Both the position numbers and the translations under genes were made by a program. Under the pieces are notes generated by a model. The model ran no database searches. It was given only the letters and a program-made list of their open reading frames with translations, and was not told where the DNA came from. From NCBI RefSeq assembly GCF_000233715.2, contig NC_021184.1, positions 1,760,001 through 1,824,000 on the forward strand: a DNA stretch of 64,000 nt, written 5' to 3'. Positions within the stretch are counted from its first letter, which is position 1. The number at the start of each line of letters is the position of its first letter. This stretch comes from Desulfoscipio gibsoniae DSM 7213 (GTDB taxonomy: Bacteria > Bacillota > Desulfotomaculia > Desulfotomaculales > Desulfallaceae). Below are positions 8,097 through 15,994 of the stretch, piece by piece.

Positions 8097-9317
8097 ATGG
8101 TTTCAAAAGAAAAACTTGAAAACATTGAATTTAAAGATGAATCACAAATTTCGAAATTACAGTGGAAAGACATATTGCAAAATAAGGAAATCACAAGTGA
8201 GCTTGACTTAAAAACTGTTCTTACTGTTTTTGAAAGTCCACAATATAGGTCAACTGCAACTGAAATAGCGTCAGTACTTGGAGAGTCAAACTATCGTATT
8301 ATATCATCCGGGAATACCAGCTTTTCTAGAAGAATATGTGCCTATTTGAACTTAAAACCACCGAAAAATAATAAAGGCGGCAATAGGTGGTGGACTATTC
8401 CATATTGGGGTAAATCTAAAGGTGATGGAAAGTGGTTTTACATATTACGCCCAGAACTTAAAGAAGCAATTGAAGAATTAATATCTGAAGGTAAGTTGAA
8501 TCTTAGGGATATTGTTGATCGTATTCCTAAAATCAGAATAATACCTATGAGCAAAACAATAGAATTTAATAACCAATCAATTGAAGTTGTACAGCAGGAG
8601 TTTTTTAAAAAAGATTTAAAAAACAGATATGATTGCTTATTTTATCTGAGAACCGGAGGAATTTACTGTCCTAGAAATACATTGCTTCTTTTTCAATATG
8701 ACAATAGGATTATTGCATGTGCTAAGCTCATTAAAGTAATAAAATATCAAAAACCATATGATGGTGTTTATAATGAAGCCTTATCTCTGGATAGAAGCAG
8801 CATTCAGGTTTTTGATCCGATAACGCCAAATGAATTAAAAGTCATTGATCATGATTTTAAAAAAATCAGCCAAGCTAGGCAGTTAATAAATATTAATTGT
8901 TTGACCAGTTTATTAAAATTGATAAATGATAAAAAAGATTACCAAATAGCGGAGGAAATACCGGAAGAAAATGTAGATAAATTATTTGAAGGGGCAAAGA
9001 GGCAAATTGCTGTTAATGCTTATGAAAGAAATTCTAAAGCGAGAGCCAAATGTATTGAACACTATAGAAAGCTAAACAATGGTAAGATAGTCTGTCAGAT
9101 CTGTGATTTTGATTTTGGAGCATTCTATGGTAAAGAATTGGAAGGAAAAATTCATGTTCACCATTTAAAACCCTTGTATGAGATAGGTGAGGGCTATGAG
9201 GTTAATGCAATTAATGATTTAATTCCTATTTGCCCAAACTGCCATTTGGTAATTCATTCAAAAGAACCAGCTTATACTCCACAGGAAATTAAGAATATGC
9301 TAAGAAATAAGAGGTAG
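8097..9317 (+). CDS. ScoMcrA-like HNH restriction endonuclease
   Basis: The product has 406 residues in three parts. Residues 1-140 are the head domain shared with the gene at 4750. Residues 150-270 are a mixed alpha/beta domain (YDCLFYLRTGGIYCPRNTLL) in the position of the SRA-like modified-base reader of ScoMcrA-type enzymes. Residues 315-406 are the HNH nuclease with CQICDFDFG, IHVHHLKPLYEIGEGYEVNA and CPNCHLVIH. The HNH catalytic His and the zinc cysteines are all present. Such enzymes cut DNA carrying methylated or phosphorothioated bases. There is no methylase beside it, as expected for a type IV enzyme. It starts at ATG 8097 after gggag. Confidence 0.8.
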   Translation: MVSKEKLENIEFKDESQISKLQWKDILQNKEITSELDLKTVLTVFESPQYRSTATEIASVLGESNYRIISSGNTSFSRRICAYLNLKPPKNNKGGNRWWTIPYWGKSKGDGKWFYILRPELKEAIEELISEGKLNLRDIVDRIPKIRIIPMSKTIEFNNQSIEVVQQEFFKKDLKNRYDCLFYLRTGGIYCPRNTLLLFQYDNRIIACAKLIKVIKYQKPYDGVYNEALSLDRSSIQVFDPITPNELKVIDHDFKKISQARQLININCLTSLLKLINDKKDYQIAEEIPEENVDKLFEGAKRQIAVNAYERNSKARAKCIEHYRKLNNGKIVCQICDFDFGAFYGKELEGKIHVHHLKPLYEIGEGYEVNAINDLIPICPNCHLVIHSKEPAYTPQEIKNMLRNKR

Positions 9318-9540
9318 TCAATAATTCAAGTATTTATCTACTTGTAGGTTTGCTTTAATGGATGATTAAACATGTCGAAGGGTGAAATTTTTATGAAGCT
9401 GTTTGTAGGGGTTACTTACCTCAAACAATCCGCCTAAAGATTCGTAAGCATTGATTCTTCTAAAATAGGCAAGGAAGATATACAGAATATAGCAGGTCGT
9501 CCCATGTGCGATTTGCGCATCAAAGTCTCTGGATTGGCAG

Positions 9541-9879
9541 GTGCCCAGCTTCAAGCATTTGATTCTAGGCAATCACGACCATAAATGGGTTAAGAACTGT
9601 AATTTGCAAAAACATTTCGCATCTGTATCTTACTATCTTGAAATAAAGGACGGAGAAAAAAGAATTGCGCTTTGCCATTATCCCATGCTTTCATGGGGCG
9701 GAGCAGCACGAGGGGTTTTTCACATCTACGCTCATATACATAACAAAAAAGAGGGATTAGTATTTGAAACATTGAAGCAAATGGATAATGCATTTAATGC
9801 GGGTGTCGAAATTAGCAGCTATAGACCAGTTGCTTTGGACGAGTTGATTTTGAATAATAGAAGGTTTATGAACGGTTAA
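9541..9879 (+). pseudogene. Metallophosphoesterase, 5'-truncated
   Basis: The fragment keeps the second half of a calcineurin-like phosphoesterase: HLILGNHDHKW (the GNHD metal motif), ALCHYPMLSW and the closing HIYAHIHN. The first metal motif (D-x-H), normally 50-60 residues before GNHD, is absent. The only possible start is a GTG at 9541 without an RBS, and the 200 bases upstream show no matching frame. The gene is therefore probably inactive. It is followed 18 bases later by the DUF6557-like gene, which has its own RBS. Confidence 0.65.
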
Positions 9880-9897
9880 GGGAAAGGGGGTAATTTA

Positions 9898-10494
9898 ATG
9901 ACCTTTAAGGAATTATTGAAAACCGTTACATTTGATGATGTTTGGACAGAACTGGATAAAGAATATTCTTTGAAGGATGAAGCATTTGAGGCATATCTGA
10001 GGGTTTTCAATCAACTGGAGGAATTAACGCCGGAGCCAAATCATGATGGCTTTCGTTTGGCTGTCGTAAAGGTTGAAGACGAGTTTAAACCGGGGAAATT
10101 TGTCTATGATGTTTTTGGAATTAAGTCTGAAGATAAAGAGCATTATGCATTAGAAATGTTGCCTTGGAAAGAATGGCTATCCTTAATAGTTGTCGAAAAA
10201 TGCACTGAAACATATGGTTCAGCGACTGTTGTGGCACATTCATTATATGAACTTACTTTTTTCGGTTATGATGCTGTTGATGTTGAAGCAGGAATTGAAA
10301 AGGAATTTGAAATATTAAAAGAACGCCAGGAAGAAATCGAAAATGATACAGCGAAGTATGTTTCCTGGGATGAATTGTGTAAGGAGCTTGGATATGTGGA
10401 TGACCTTACAGAGGAAGAAAAAGAGCTGGAGCGTAAACAATTTAAACGTATAATGGCTGAAAATAAAAGAGTTTATGAAATGTTATTATCATAA
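9898..10494 (+). CDS. DUF6557-like protein
   Basis: This is a 198-residue acidic cytoplasmic protein. The opening TFKELLKTVTFDDVWTELDK and the KEWLSLIV segment resemble the DUF6557 family as I remember it, which has no known function. The C-terminal 60 residues are strongly charged and probably helical. ATG 9898 follows aaaggggg. Relatives are often found in islands of immunity-type or antitoxin-type proteins, and neighbours here are likewise single small genes. No catalytic motif is visible. Confidence 0.5.
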   Translation: MTFKELLKTVTFDDVWTELDKEYSLKDEAFEAYLRVFNQLEELTPEPNHDGFRLAVVKVEDEFKPGKFVYDVFGIKSEDKEHYALEMLPWKEWLSLIVVEKCTETYGSATVVAHSLYELTFFGYDAVDVEAGIEKEFEILKERQEEIENDTAKYVSWDELCKELGYVDDLTEEEKELERKQFKRIMAENKRVYEMLLS

Positions 10495-10663
10495 AAACTT
10501 ATCGCCAAAGGGGTACTAGGCTTGAGATGATGAACTTGATATTCCGGTTTCGCAGGACAAAAAATCAGGTAAAAATATAGTGGAGCAATTCAGGAGCATG
10601 CTTGAATGATTTGGCCACAAAGGAGTAGTAAACTATCGATAATAGATAGAGAGGACGAGTATA

Positions 10664-11386
10664 ATGGAATTGGATAAAATTTGTCAGAATTGCAGCAGCT
10701 TTTTTCAAGACAGCAAAGATTTGGAAACAGATTTGGGCGTATGCTTGAACGATGATGTATTTGAACCTTTTTTGGATGAAATTATGGAAAATGCTGATTT
10801 TTCAAATTGCTATGAGATATACCTGAAAAAGCGGTTTGACGGCGGAAGGGAACCCTGTGACCAATATGAAGAACCAGAATTCATTGAAATTCCGGATGGT
10901 CAGGATATTAATGCTTATCTTCACATTGAACATATGAAGCATCAGAATGTTGATGAGATTATCAAATACTTATATGATGCCGATAACAAGATCGTAAATA
11001 ATGCGATATCAGTTATTTCAAAGTATGTATATATTGGAAATGAAAGTGCTTATAAAGGTCTCATCAAATTTTATATGGGTTTGGGTCCGGCAGAAAGCCT
11101 TGAAGACGTTTATAGCAGAATGAAAATTGTAGATATACTTTCTTCAAAGGAATCAGAAAAGAATACGATAGACGCATATGTAAATGAGCTTGCCAGGACT
11201 CCATCCAATAATACGACAAGACAACTATATACGGAAATACTAAAACGATTAAGCAGATGTCCTCATGAAATGGTTCAGGAGCCGCTTTTGGAATTGTTTA
11301 GTAAAAGGAAATATAGCTATAAAATTAAGAACAGGATTATGGAGGTTGCAAGAGCAAGCGAAACAGATGAATACTGGTATAAATAG
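10664..11386 (+). CDS. Hypothetical protein, Cys-rich N terminus plus HEAT-like helices
   Basis: This 240-residue soluble protein is not assigned to a family. The first 75 residues hold five cysteines (CQNC near residue 8, C29, C50, C66) in a pattern like a small metal-binding domain seen at the start of other bacterial proteins of unknown role. From residue 85 the chain is a series of paired helices (NVDEIIKYLYDADNKIVNNA) like HEAT or ARM repeats. ATG 10664 follows agagagga. It is the last intact gene of the island before repeat copy C. Confidence 0.5.
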   Translation: MELDKICQNCSSFFQDSKDLETDLGVCLNDDVFEPFLDEIMENADFSNCYEIYLKKRFDGGREPCDQYEEPEFIEIPDGQDINAYLHIEHMKHQNVDEIIKYLYDADNKIVNNAISVISKYVYIGNESAYKGLIKFYMGLGPAESLEDVYSRMKIVDILSSKESEKNTIDAYVNELARTPSNNTTRQLYTEILKRLSRCPHEMVQEPLLELFSKRKYSYKIKNRIMEVARASETDEYWYK

Positions 11387-11543
11387 GGTTTTAAACGGGG
11401 TTGTTTATTTTGACCGGTTACTTCTTCGGATTCCTAGCACAGTGTGTTTGAAAAATTAAACCTAAATGGGTGATTTTTTTAAAAGATACCCTGACGCCAA
11501 GGCCCCACCAGCTTCAAGTGTCATCTTTTTTGTATCCTCAAGG

Positions 11544-11578
11544 CATGTGAGCGCATGGTAAGGATAGAAAGAAGGTAG
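11544..11578 (+). repeat. Att-like 36-bp repeat, copy C
   Basis: It matches copies A and B but lacks one base (gtgag for gtggag), which breaks the HVExVVRIERR frame. It ends with the same in-frame TAG. It lies 160 bases after the last intact island gene, so it marks the right limit of the island. Confidence 0.6.
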
Positions 11579-11707
11579 AGGCAAAAGGAGAAGGGTTACT
11601 AACAACCTTACTAATCTAAAGTAACTTAGATCAATAAGAAATATCAATAACCCTATTTCTCTACCTCAAAAAAATAAGAGTTACCAAAAGCTAATGGCCG
11701 ATACTGA

Positions 11708-11911
11708 TATGGATTTATTAGGTTAAGGAATATTGAAGGGAAGCAAAAGGAAAATTATGCCCAAACAGCAGTAGTAGTCCATGAAGTACCTATTTTTACT
11801 TTTTTTGATCCAACGAGTGAAATACCAAGGGTAGAAGAATTTTTTCTTAGGAACTTTCCGTCAATAGCATTAGGACTGAAAACAGGGGGGATATCAAAAT
11901 TAACAAGGTAG
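11708..11911 (+). pseudogene. Unrecognised gene fragment
   Basis: A 67-codon open frame without a start reads like real protein (AQTAVVVHEVPIFTFFDPTS, then EEFFLRNFPSIALGLKTGG). I cannot assign a family. Together with the HNH tail at 12186 it may come from one decayed endonuclease gene, but the spacing is long and the frames differ. Confidence 0.35.
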
Positions 11912-12185
11912 GCTCCTGTAACAGCCTTAATGATATTGATAGTAGTTAATTCAATTCCGGCTAATCCAATAAGGCAATTGCCTTCTTAGTAGCTGAAATA
12001 TTCATTTTTTAGAGCCCTCTTTCTTTTTTAATCTAGTTTTTTATAATTAGCTAGATTGAAAGAGTTTTTTCCAACGAATTCTATTTTATTTTTTAAGTTA
12101 GCACCCCACAGATCCCAGTCCCCTTTACCAAGCAGATTGCATAAGCCCATCAGCCGATTTGAACGAGGAAAGCTAACCCACGGTT

Positions 12186-12281
12186 CATCATAAGGTAAGA
12201 TTGGCTGATGGTGGAGAGGATACTGTTGATAACGCAATCGCTGTTTGCTCAAATTGTCATAGGAAACTTCATTTTGGATAA
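12186..12281 (+). pseudogene. HNH endonuclease, C-terminal remnant
   Basis: The frame encodes HHKVRLADGGEDTVDNAIAV, CSNCHRKLHFG and a stop. That is the HHxxxLxxGG...N...CxxCH end of an HNH nuclease. Nothing upstream in frame continues it (a stop lies six codons before), so only about 30 residues remain. Confidence 0.6.
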
Positions 12282-12334
12282 TTGTTAATATGTAAACTTG
12301 TATATGTAAGCTTTATAGAAGCGAGGTTATAGTT

Positions 12335-12643
12335 ATGAGCATTATTTTGAACTTTGCAAATTGTAAGAAGAATGTAAGCGAAGTAGTTAGAAAATATCAA
12401 TTATTGTTACATTCCGAAATGATAAGTTCTTTTGCGGATAAAAATGCAATAAATAATACAATAGATGAGTTTATTGGTAACTTAAATTCAAATTTTAATA
12501 ATTCTTTCATCTCTAGAACCGAATGTATTCGATGTGGGGAGTGCGTAAAAATATGTCCTGCAAAAGCTATAAAAAAGGGATTGAATTTTAGAATCTTAAC
12601 TTCCTGCCCTGCACGGCAGTCGGACAAAGGCGTAGGTGCATAA
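12335..12643 (+). CDS. Small ferredoxin-like protein, possibly truncated
   Basis: The 102-residue product has one 4Fe-4S motif, CIRCGECVKICPAKAI, at residues 66-81, after a helical N-terminal part. The second cluster expected in a bacterial-type ferredoxin is missing. The last 15 residues (SCPARQSDKGVGA) look unrelated, so the 3' end was probably replaced. ATG 12335 follows gcgaggttatagtt. A terminator lies 75 bases downstream. The original parent could be a larger Fe-S oxidoreductase, but it cannot be named. Confidence 0.45.
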   Translation: MSIILNFANCKKNVSEVVRKYQLLLHSEMISSFADKNAINNTIDEFIGNLNSNFNNSFISRTECIRCGECVKICPAKAIKKGLNFRILTSCPARQSDKGVGA

Positions 12644-12716
12644 AAAACGGCTGCACAATTTCGAAGCCGGCTGATTTCCACATCTTTTTCAAGTTATAAA
12701 TTGTAAAAATATACTT

Positions 12717-12758
12717 GGGCTGTCTATGAAAGAATTGCATTTCATAGGCAGTCCTTTA
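12717..12758 (+). terminator. Terminator before the van regulators
   Basis: gggctgtctatgaaa (12717-12731) pairs with tttcataggcagtcc (12740-12754), followed by tttata. It separates the island from vanR. Confidence 0.75.
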
Positions 12759-12799
12759 TATTAGTATGGGAAATAGATTAAAGCCTATATTAATAAAAC

Positions 12800-12816
12800 C
12801 TTAAGGTTTTCATAAG
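12800..12816 (+). promoter_or_regulatory. VanR-type box pair before vanR
   Basis: CTTAAG (12800) and CATAAG (12811) start 11 bases apart, the spacing of OmpR/PhoB-family direct repeats. TATAAT-like sequence lies at 12853. Similar arrays at 14711 and 15833 support a shared regulator. Confidence 0.65.
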
Positions 12817-12893
12817 AAAATTATTATGATATAAATTTTTGTTTTGCAGTACTATAATAATGAGTGTTTAATCAGGAAGAAGGGATAGAACTT

Positions 12894-13592
12894 ATGAGTA
12901 TCAATATTTTGGTTGTAGACGATGAGCAGTCCATAGCGGACCTAATTGAAGTTTATTTAAAAAATGAAGGTTTTACAATATACAAATTTTATAACGGTCA
13001 AGATGCGTTCCGGTGTGTTGAGTCGGAACAGTTAGAGCTTGCGATACTTGATGTCATGCTGCCGGATATTGATGGCTTTACTCTCTGCCAGAAAATTAGA
13101 GAAAAACATAATTTTCCGGTTATCATGCTGACAGCCAAAGAAGAAGAAATCGATAAGATTACCGGGCTGACATTAGGTGCGGACGACTATATCACCAAGC
13201 CGTTCCGTCCATTGGAACTTGTTGCCCGTGTCAAGGCGCAGCTCCGGAGATTTACCAAATATAATTCTGCGGAGCCAAACAAGGAAGAACACTTGATCGC
13301 CTTTTCCGGCTTGGTATTGGACATGGATACCCATGAATGTACGTTGAATGAAAAAAAGCTTTCTCTCACTCCTACAGAATTTTCCATTCTTTGGGTCCTT
13401 TGCTCCAATCGCGGACGGGTGGTCAGTTCGGAAGAATTGTTCCATGAGGTATGGGGAGACAAGTATTTCACCAACAGCAATAATACAGTAATGGTTCATA
13501 TCCGACATCTAAGAGAAAAAATGCACGACAGCGCAGAGCACCCTAAATATATCAAAACGGTATGGGGGGTTGGCTATAAAATTGAAAAGTAA
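12894..13592 (+). CDS. vanR: VanR-type response regulator
   Basis: OmpR-family regulator of 232 residues. The receiver domain (residues 1-120) has the acidic pocket VVDDE, the phosphorylation Asp in LAILDVMLPDIDGF and the Lys of ITKPFRP. The winged helix (135-230) ends in the recognition helix NTVMVHIRHLREKM. In van clusters VanR-phosphate turns on the resistance genes. The start is ATG 12894 after aggaagaaggg rather than the upstream TTG. vanS overlaps its end. The box arrays at 12800, 14711 and 15833 are its likely binding sites. An equally good alternative is any VanR-like regulator of a D-Ala-D-Ala peptidase. Confidence 0.85.
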   Translation: MSINILVVDDEQSIADLIEVYLKNEGFTIYKFYNGQDAFRCVESEQLELAILDVMLPDIDGFTLCQKIREKHNFPVIMLTAKEEEIDKITGLTLGADDYITKPFRPLELVARVKAQLRRFTKYNSAEPNKEEHLIAFSGLVLDMDTHECTLNEKKLSLTPTEFSILWVLCSNRGRVVSSEELFHEVWGDKYFTNSNNTVMVHIRHLREKMHDSAEHPKYIKTVWGVGYKIEK

Positions 13593-14715
13593 AAGTGATA
13601 AAAGAAGTAATGATTATACAAAAATAAAAAGAAAAGTATTTTTTCGAATGCTCCTAATTATTTTTGCCACGGCTGCAACTGTTTACTTCCTGCGTTTTTT
13701 CATTCAAAAAAACTTTAGTGTTGGAGATACTATTGTCCGCTTTTTAATGAATACGTTTCATTTGCGCGAAAACGCTGCTGTAATAATTTATTGGTTTACA
13801 TTTTATAATAATATAGAAGTTATTACATTAATTGTAATTCTCGTATTCTTGGTTATTATATTTAAATTTTCAATTGCTTGGTTTACTAAATATTTCGATG
13901 AAGTCAGTGCTGGAATGGATAAACTTGCTGAGGAATCCGATGATGAAATTACATTATCACCGGAATTGGATTTTATGGAAAATAAGCTTAATCAAATAAA
14001 AAACAATCTGGAAAAACAAAAGAAAGCTGCACTTGATGCCGAGCAGCGCAAAAATGATTTGGTAGTTTACTTGGCTCATGATATAAAGACACCTCTGACC
14101 TCCGTTATAGGATACTTAAGTCTTCTGGATGAAGCTCCTGATATGCCTCCTGAACAGAAGGCAAAATATGTCGGTATTACCTTGGAAAAAGCTTATCGAT
14201 TAGAGCAGCTTATAAATGAGTTTTTTGAGATCACAAGATTTAATCTTCAAACTATTGTTTTGAATAAAGAAAAAATCAATTTACAGTTCATGCTCCAGCA
14301 GATGGCCGATGAATTCTATCCAATGCTGACTCCACAGGAAAAGCAGGTGTCCGTCAATGTGCCTGACGGCTTAACACTGTGGGGAGATGCCGACAAACTG
14401 GCCCGTGTGTTCAATAACATTCTGAAAAATGCGATAGCCTATAGCTATGAAAACAGCGTCATTGACATTTCTGCTAAACAGCAGGACAAAAATATTGTTA
14501 TAACTTTTACTAATCAGGGAAATCCAATCCCGCAGGTAAAGCTTGAAACTATTTTTGAAAAATTTTACCGATTAGATTCTGCACGTTCAACAAACACCGG
14601 TGGAGCAGGGTTAGGTTTGGCAATCGCCCAAGAAATTGTCACAGCTCACGACGGAACTATCTCTGTGGAAAGCAACCCAGAAAATACGACATTTACAGTA
14701 AAGCTTCCGTTATAA
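13582..14715 (+). CDS. vanS: VanS-type sensor histidine kinase
   Basis: Membrane sensor kinase with two transmembrane segments (about residues 20-45 and 70-95) and a short outside loop, as in VanS. It has an H box LAHDIKTPLTSVIGYLSLL, an N box FNNILKNAIAYSYEN and glycine motifs ending GGAGLGLAIAQEI. It phosphorylates the partner regulator in response to glycopeptides or cell-wall stress. The start is TTG 13582 (spacing from gggggg) or TTG 13570; both overlap vanR, showing translational coupling. Sequence and gene order fit the VanG/VanE branch. It appears intact. Confidence 0.85.
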   Translation: MKSKSDKRSNDYTKIKRKVFFRMLLIIFATAATVYFLRFFIQKNFSVGDTIVRFLMNTFHLRENAAVIIYWFTFYNNIEVITLIVILVFLVIIFKFSIAWFTKYFDEVSAGMDKLAEESDDEITLSPELDFMENKLNQIKNNLEKQKKAALDAEQRKNDLVVYLAHDIKTPLTSVIGYLSLLDEAPDMPPEQKAKYVGITLEKAYRLEQLINEFFEITRFNLQTIVLNKEKINLQFMLQQMADEFYPMLTPQEKQVSVNVPDGLTLWGDADKLARVFNNILKNAIAYSYENSVIDISAKQQDKNIVITFTNQGNPIPQVKLETIFEKFYRLDSARSTNTGGAGLGLAIAQEIVTAHDGTISVESNPENTTFTVKLPL

Positions 14716-14738
14716 GAAAATCTTAAGAAGTTCATAAG
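14711..14738 (+). promoter_or_regulatory. VanR-type box array before the D,D-carboxypeptidase
   Basis: TATAAG (14711), CTTAAG (14722) and CATAAG (14733) begin exactly 11 bases apart. They are followed by ggaattccaacat, which recurs almost unchanged after the array at 15833 and may contain the -10. The array overlaps the end of vanS. Confidence 0.7.
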
Positions 14739-14753
14739 ATGGAATTCCAACAT

Positions 14754-14800
14754 AGCTCCTTGTTCTGTGGTTGAATAATATCAGCACAGAATAAGGAGCT
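14754..14800 (+). promoter_or_regulatory. 5'UTR hairpin that pairs with the ribosome-binding site
   Basis: 14754-14769 pairs over 16 positions (one G-T) with 14785-14800. The 3' arm contains the RBS aaggag of the gene starting at 14809. The hairpin can hide the RBS, or it can act as a terminator of vanS, because gttttatt follows. Confidence 0.7.
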
Positions 14801-14808
14801 GTTTTATT

Positions 14809-15834
14809 ATGGTACGAAAAGTAAAAAAGAAAAAGTCAGGAATACGCATATTTGTAACTTTTTTGTTGACAGTTGTCATTGCTGCTTTGGCTTACAAATC
14901 TATCATTTCTCCAGGAAACCATCATATATTTGAGAAAGAATATGACGATAAAACCTCGTCATATTCTTCTTTAAAGATAACACCCGATTCTTTTGACGAT
15001 AGAACAGCGCCGGTTCCTTCGTCAAAGATAGAACCCGATCCCTCTGTTTCTATATCTTCAGACAAGCTGAACAGTCCTAATGCGATTCTGATCCGTTTAA
15101 AAGATCATACCATCCTGATGCAAAAAAATAGCGAAGAAAAAATCTATCCTGCTTCTTTGACTAAAATGATGACAGCCATTGTTGCGATAGAAAATTTACC
15201 TGATCTGAAGGAAGAAATCAAACTTACCAATTCTACGTTTCAGGGGCTGTACCAAGCAGATGCATCAATGGCAGGTTTCCAACCGGGTGAGCAGGTCAGG
15301 GCAATCGATCTGTTATACGGAGTAATGCTGCCGAGCGGCGCGGAGTGCTGTATTGGACTTGCTGATCAGGTTGCGGGATCAGAGCAGAATTTTGTAAAAA
15401 TAATGAATCAAAAGGCGGCAGGTCTTGGTATGGACAATACCCATTTTGAAAATGCGATCGGACTTCACAATGAAAACCACTACACAACAGTCAAAGATCT
15501 GGCTATTCTTCTAAGCTATGCTTTGCAAAATGATACTTTCCGGGAGATTTTTACTTCATCCCGTCATTCCACACCACCTACTAATAAGCACCCTGGCGGA
15601 ATAACCTTTTACAGTACCATGTTTGAAGAACTCAACAATCAAAACATTATTGATGGGGAAATTTTAGGAGGAAAAACTGGATATACTGATGAAGCCGGTC
15701 TATGTCTCGCGAGTCTCGCCAAAGTGGGTAAACAAGAATATATTCTGATTTCAGCTGGTGCAAAAGGAGATCACCATTCGGAACAGTATAATATTACCGA
15801 TGCATTAGCTGTATACAACAGCATAAGAAAATAA
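14809..15834 (+). CDS. Serine D-Ala-D-Ala carboxypeptidase (VanY-position, S11 family)
   Basis: 341-residue membrane-anchored penicillin-binding-type D,D-carboxypeptidase. It has one N-terminal transmembrane helix (FVTFLLTVVIAALAY), a Ser/Thr/Asp-rich linker to residue 90, and then the peptidase domain with S-x-x-K in PASLTKMMTAI, SGA in LPSGAECC (the usual third residue Asn is Ala) and KTG in GGKTGYTDEAG. It removes the last D-Ala from peptidoglycan precursors, lowering glycopeptide targets. Its place after vanS, with VanR-type boxes and a hairpin over the RBS, indicates control by VanRS. It is not the zinc-type VanY of other clusters. Confidence 0.85.
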   Translation: MVRKVKKKKSGIRIFVTFLLTVVIAALAYKSIISPGNHHIFEKEYDDKTSSYSSLKITPDSFDDRTAPVPSSKIEPDPSVSISSDKLNSPNAILIRLKDHTILMQKNSEEKIYPASLTKMMTAIVAIENLPDLKEEIKLTNSTFQGLYQADASMAGFQPGEQVRAIDLLYGVMLPSGAECCIGLADQVAGSEQNFVKIMNQKAAGLGMDNTHFENAIGLHNENHYTTVKDLAILLSYALQNDTFREIFTSSRHSTPPTNKHPGGITFYSTMFEELNNQNIIDGEILGGKTGYTDEAGLCLASLAKVGKQEYILISAGAKGDHHSEQYNITDALAVYNSIRK

Positions 15835-15871
15835 TAAGTTCTTCATAAGAATTTATTAAGATTTTGATAAG
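15833..15871 (+). promoter_or_regulatory. VanR-type four-box array
   Basis: AATAAG (15833), CATAAG (15844), ATTAAG (15855) and GATAAG (15866) start every 11 bases, followed by ttgaaattccaacat as at 14741. The array overlaps the stop of the carboxypeptidase gene. It probably was the promoter of vanW-vanG-vanXY-vanT before the transporter operon came in between, and it now faces that operon. Confidence 0.7.
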
Positions 15872-15887
15872 TTGAAATTCCAACATC

Positions 15888-15992
15888 GCCTGCCTGATTT
15901 CGATAAGATGAAATTGTCGAATCGGACAGGCTTTTATATTGACGAAAGGAGGCGCGGACATGTTGCTTGGTCCATCACGATTAGGGTGGTAA
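15888..15992 (+). promoter_or_regulatory. Leader hairpin and 10-codon leader ORF
   Basis: 15888-15903 pairs imperfectly with 15917-15931, followed by ttttatatt, like a terminator. The strong RBS aaaggaggcg (15945-15954) precedes ATG 15960, which opens only MLLGPSRLGW before TAA 15990-15992. The permease ATG follows two bases later. The RBS can also pair with the 5' arm (cgcctgcc). This may be the start of the lost vanW. Confidence 0.5.
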
Positions 15993-15994
15993 AG

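Noticed and set aside
2778-11578. The three 36-bp repeats as integron attC sites
   Set aside because: They have no inverted core sites or attC-like palindrome, and no integron integrase is present.
15872-15994. Longer N terminus for the first permease starting at 15872
   Set aside because: It would begin inside the VanR-box and hairpin leader, and the extra 41 residues have no permease similarity.
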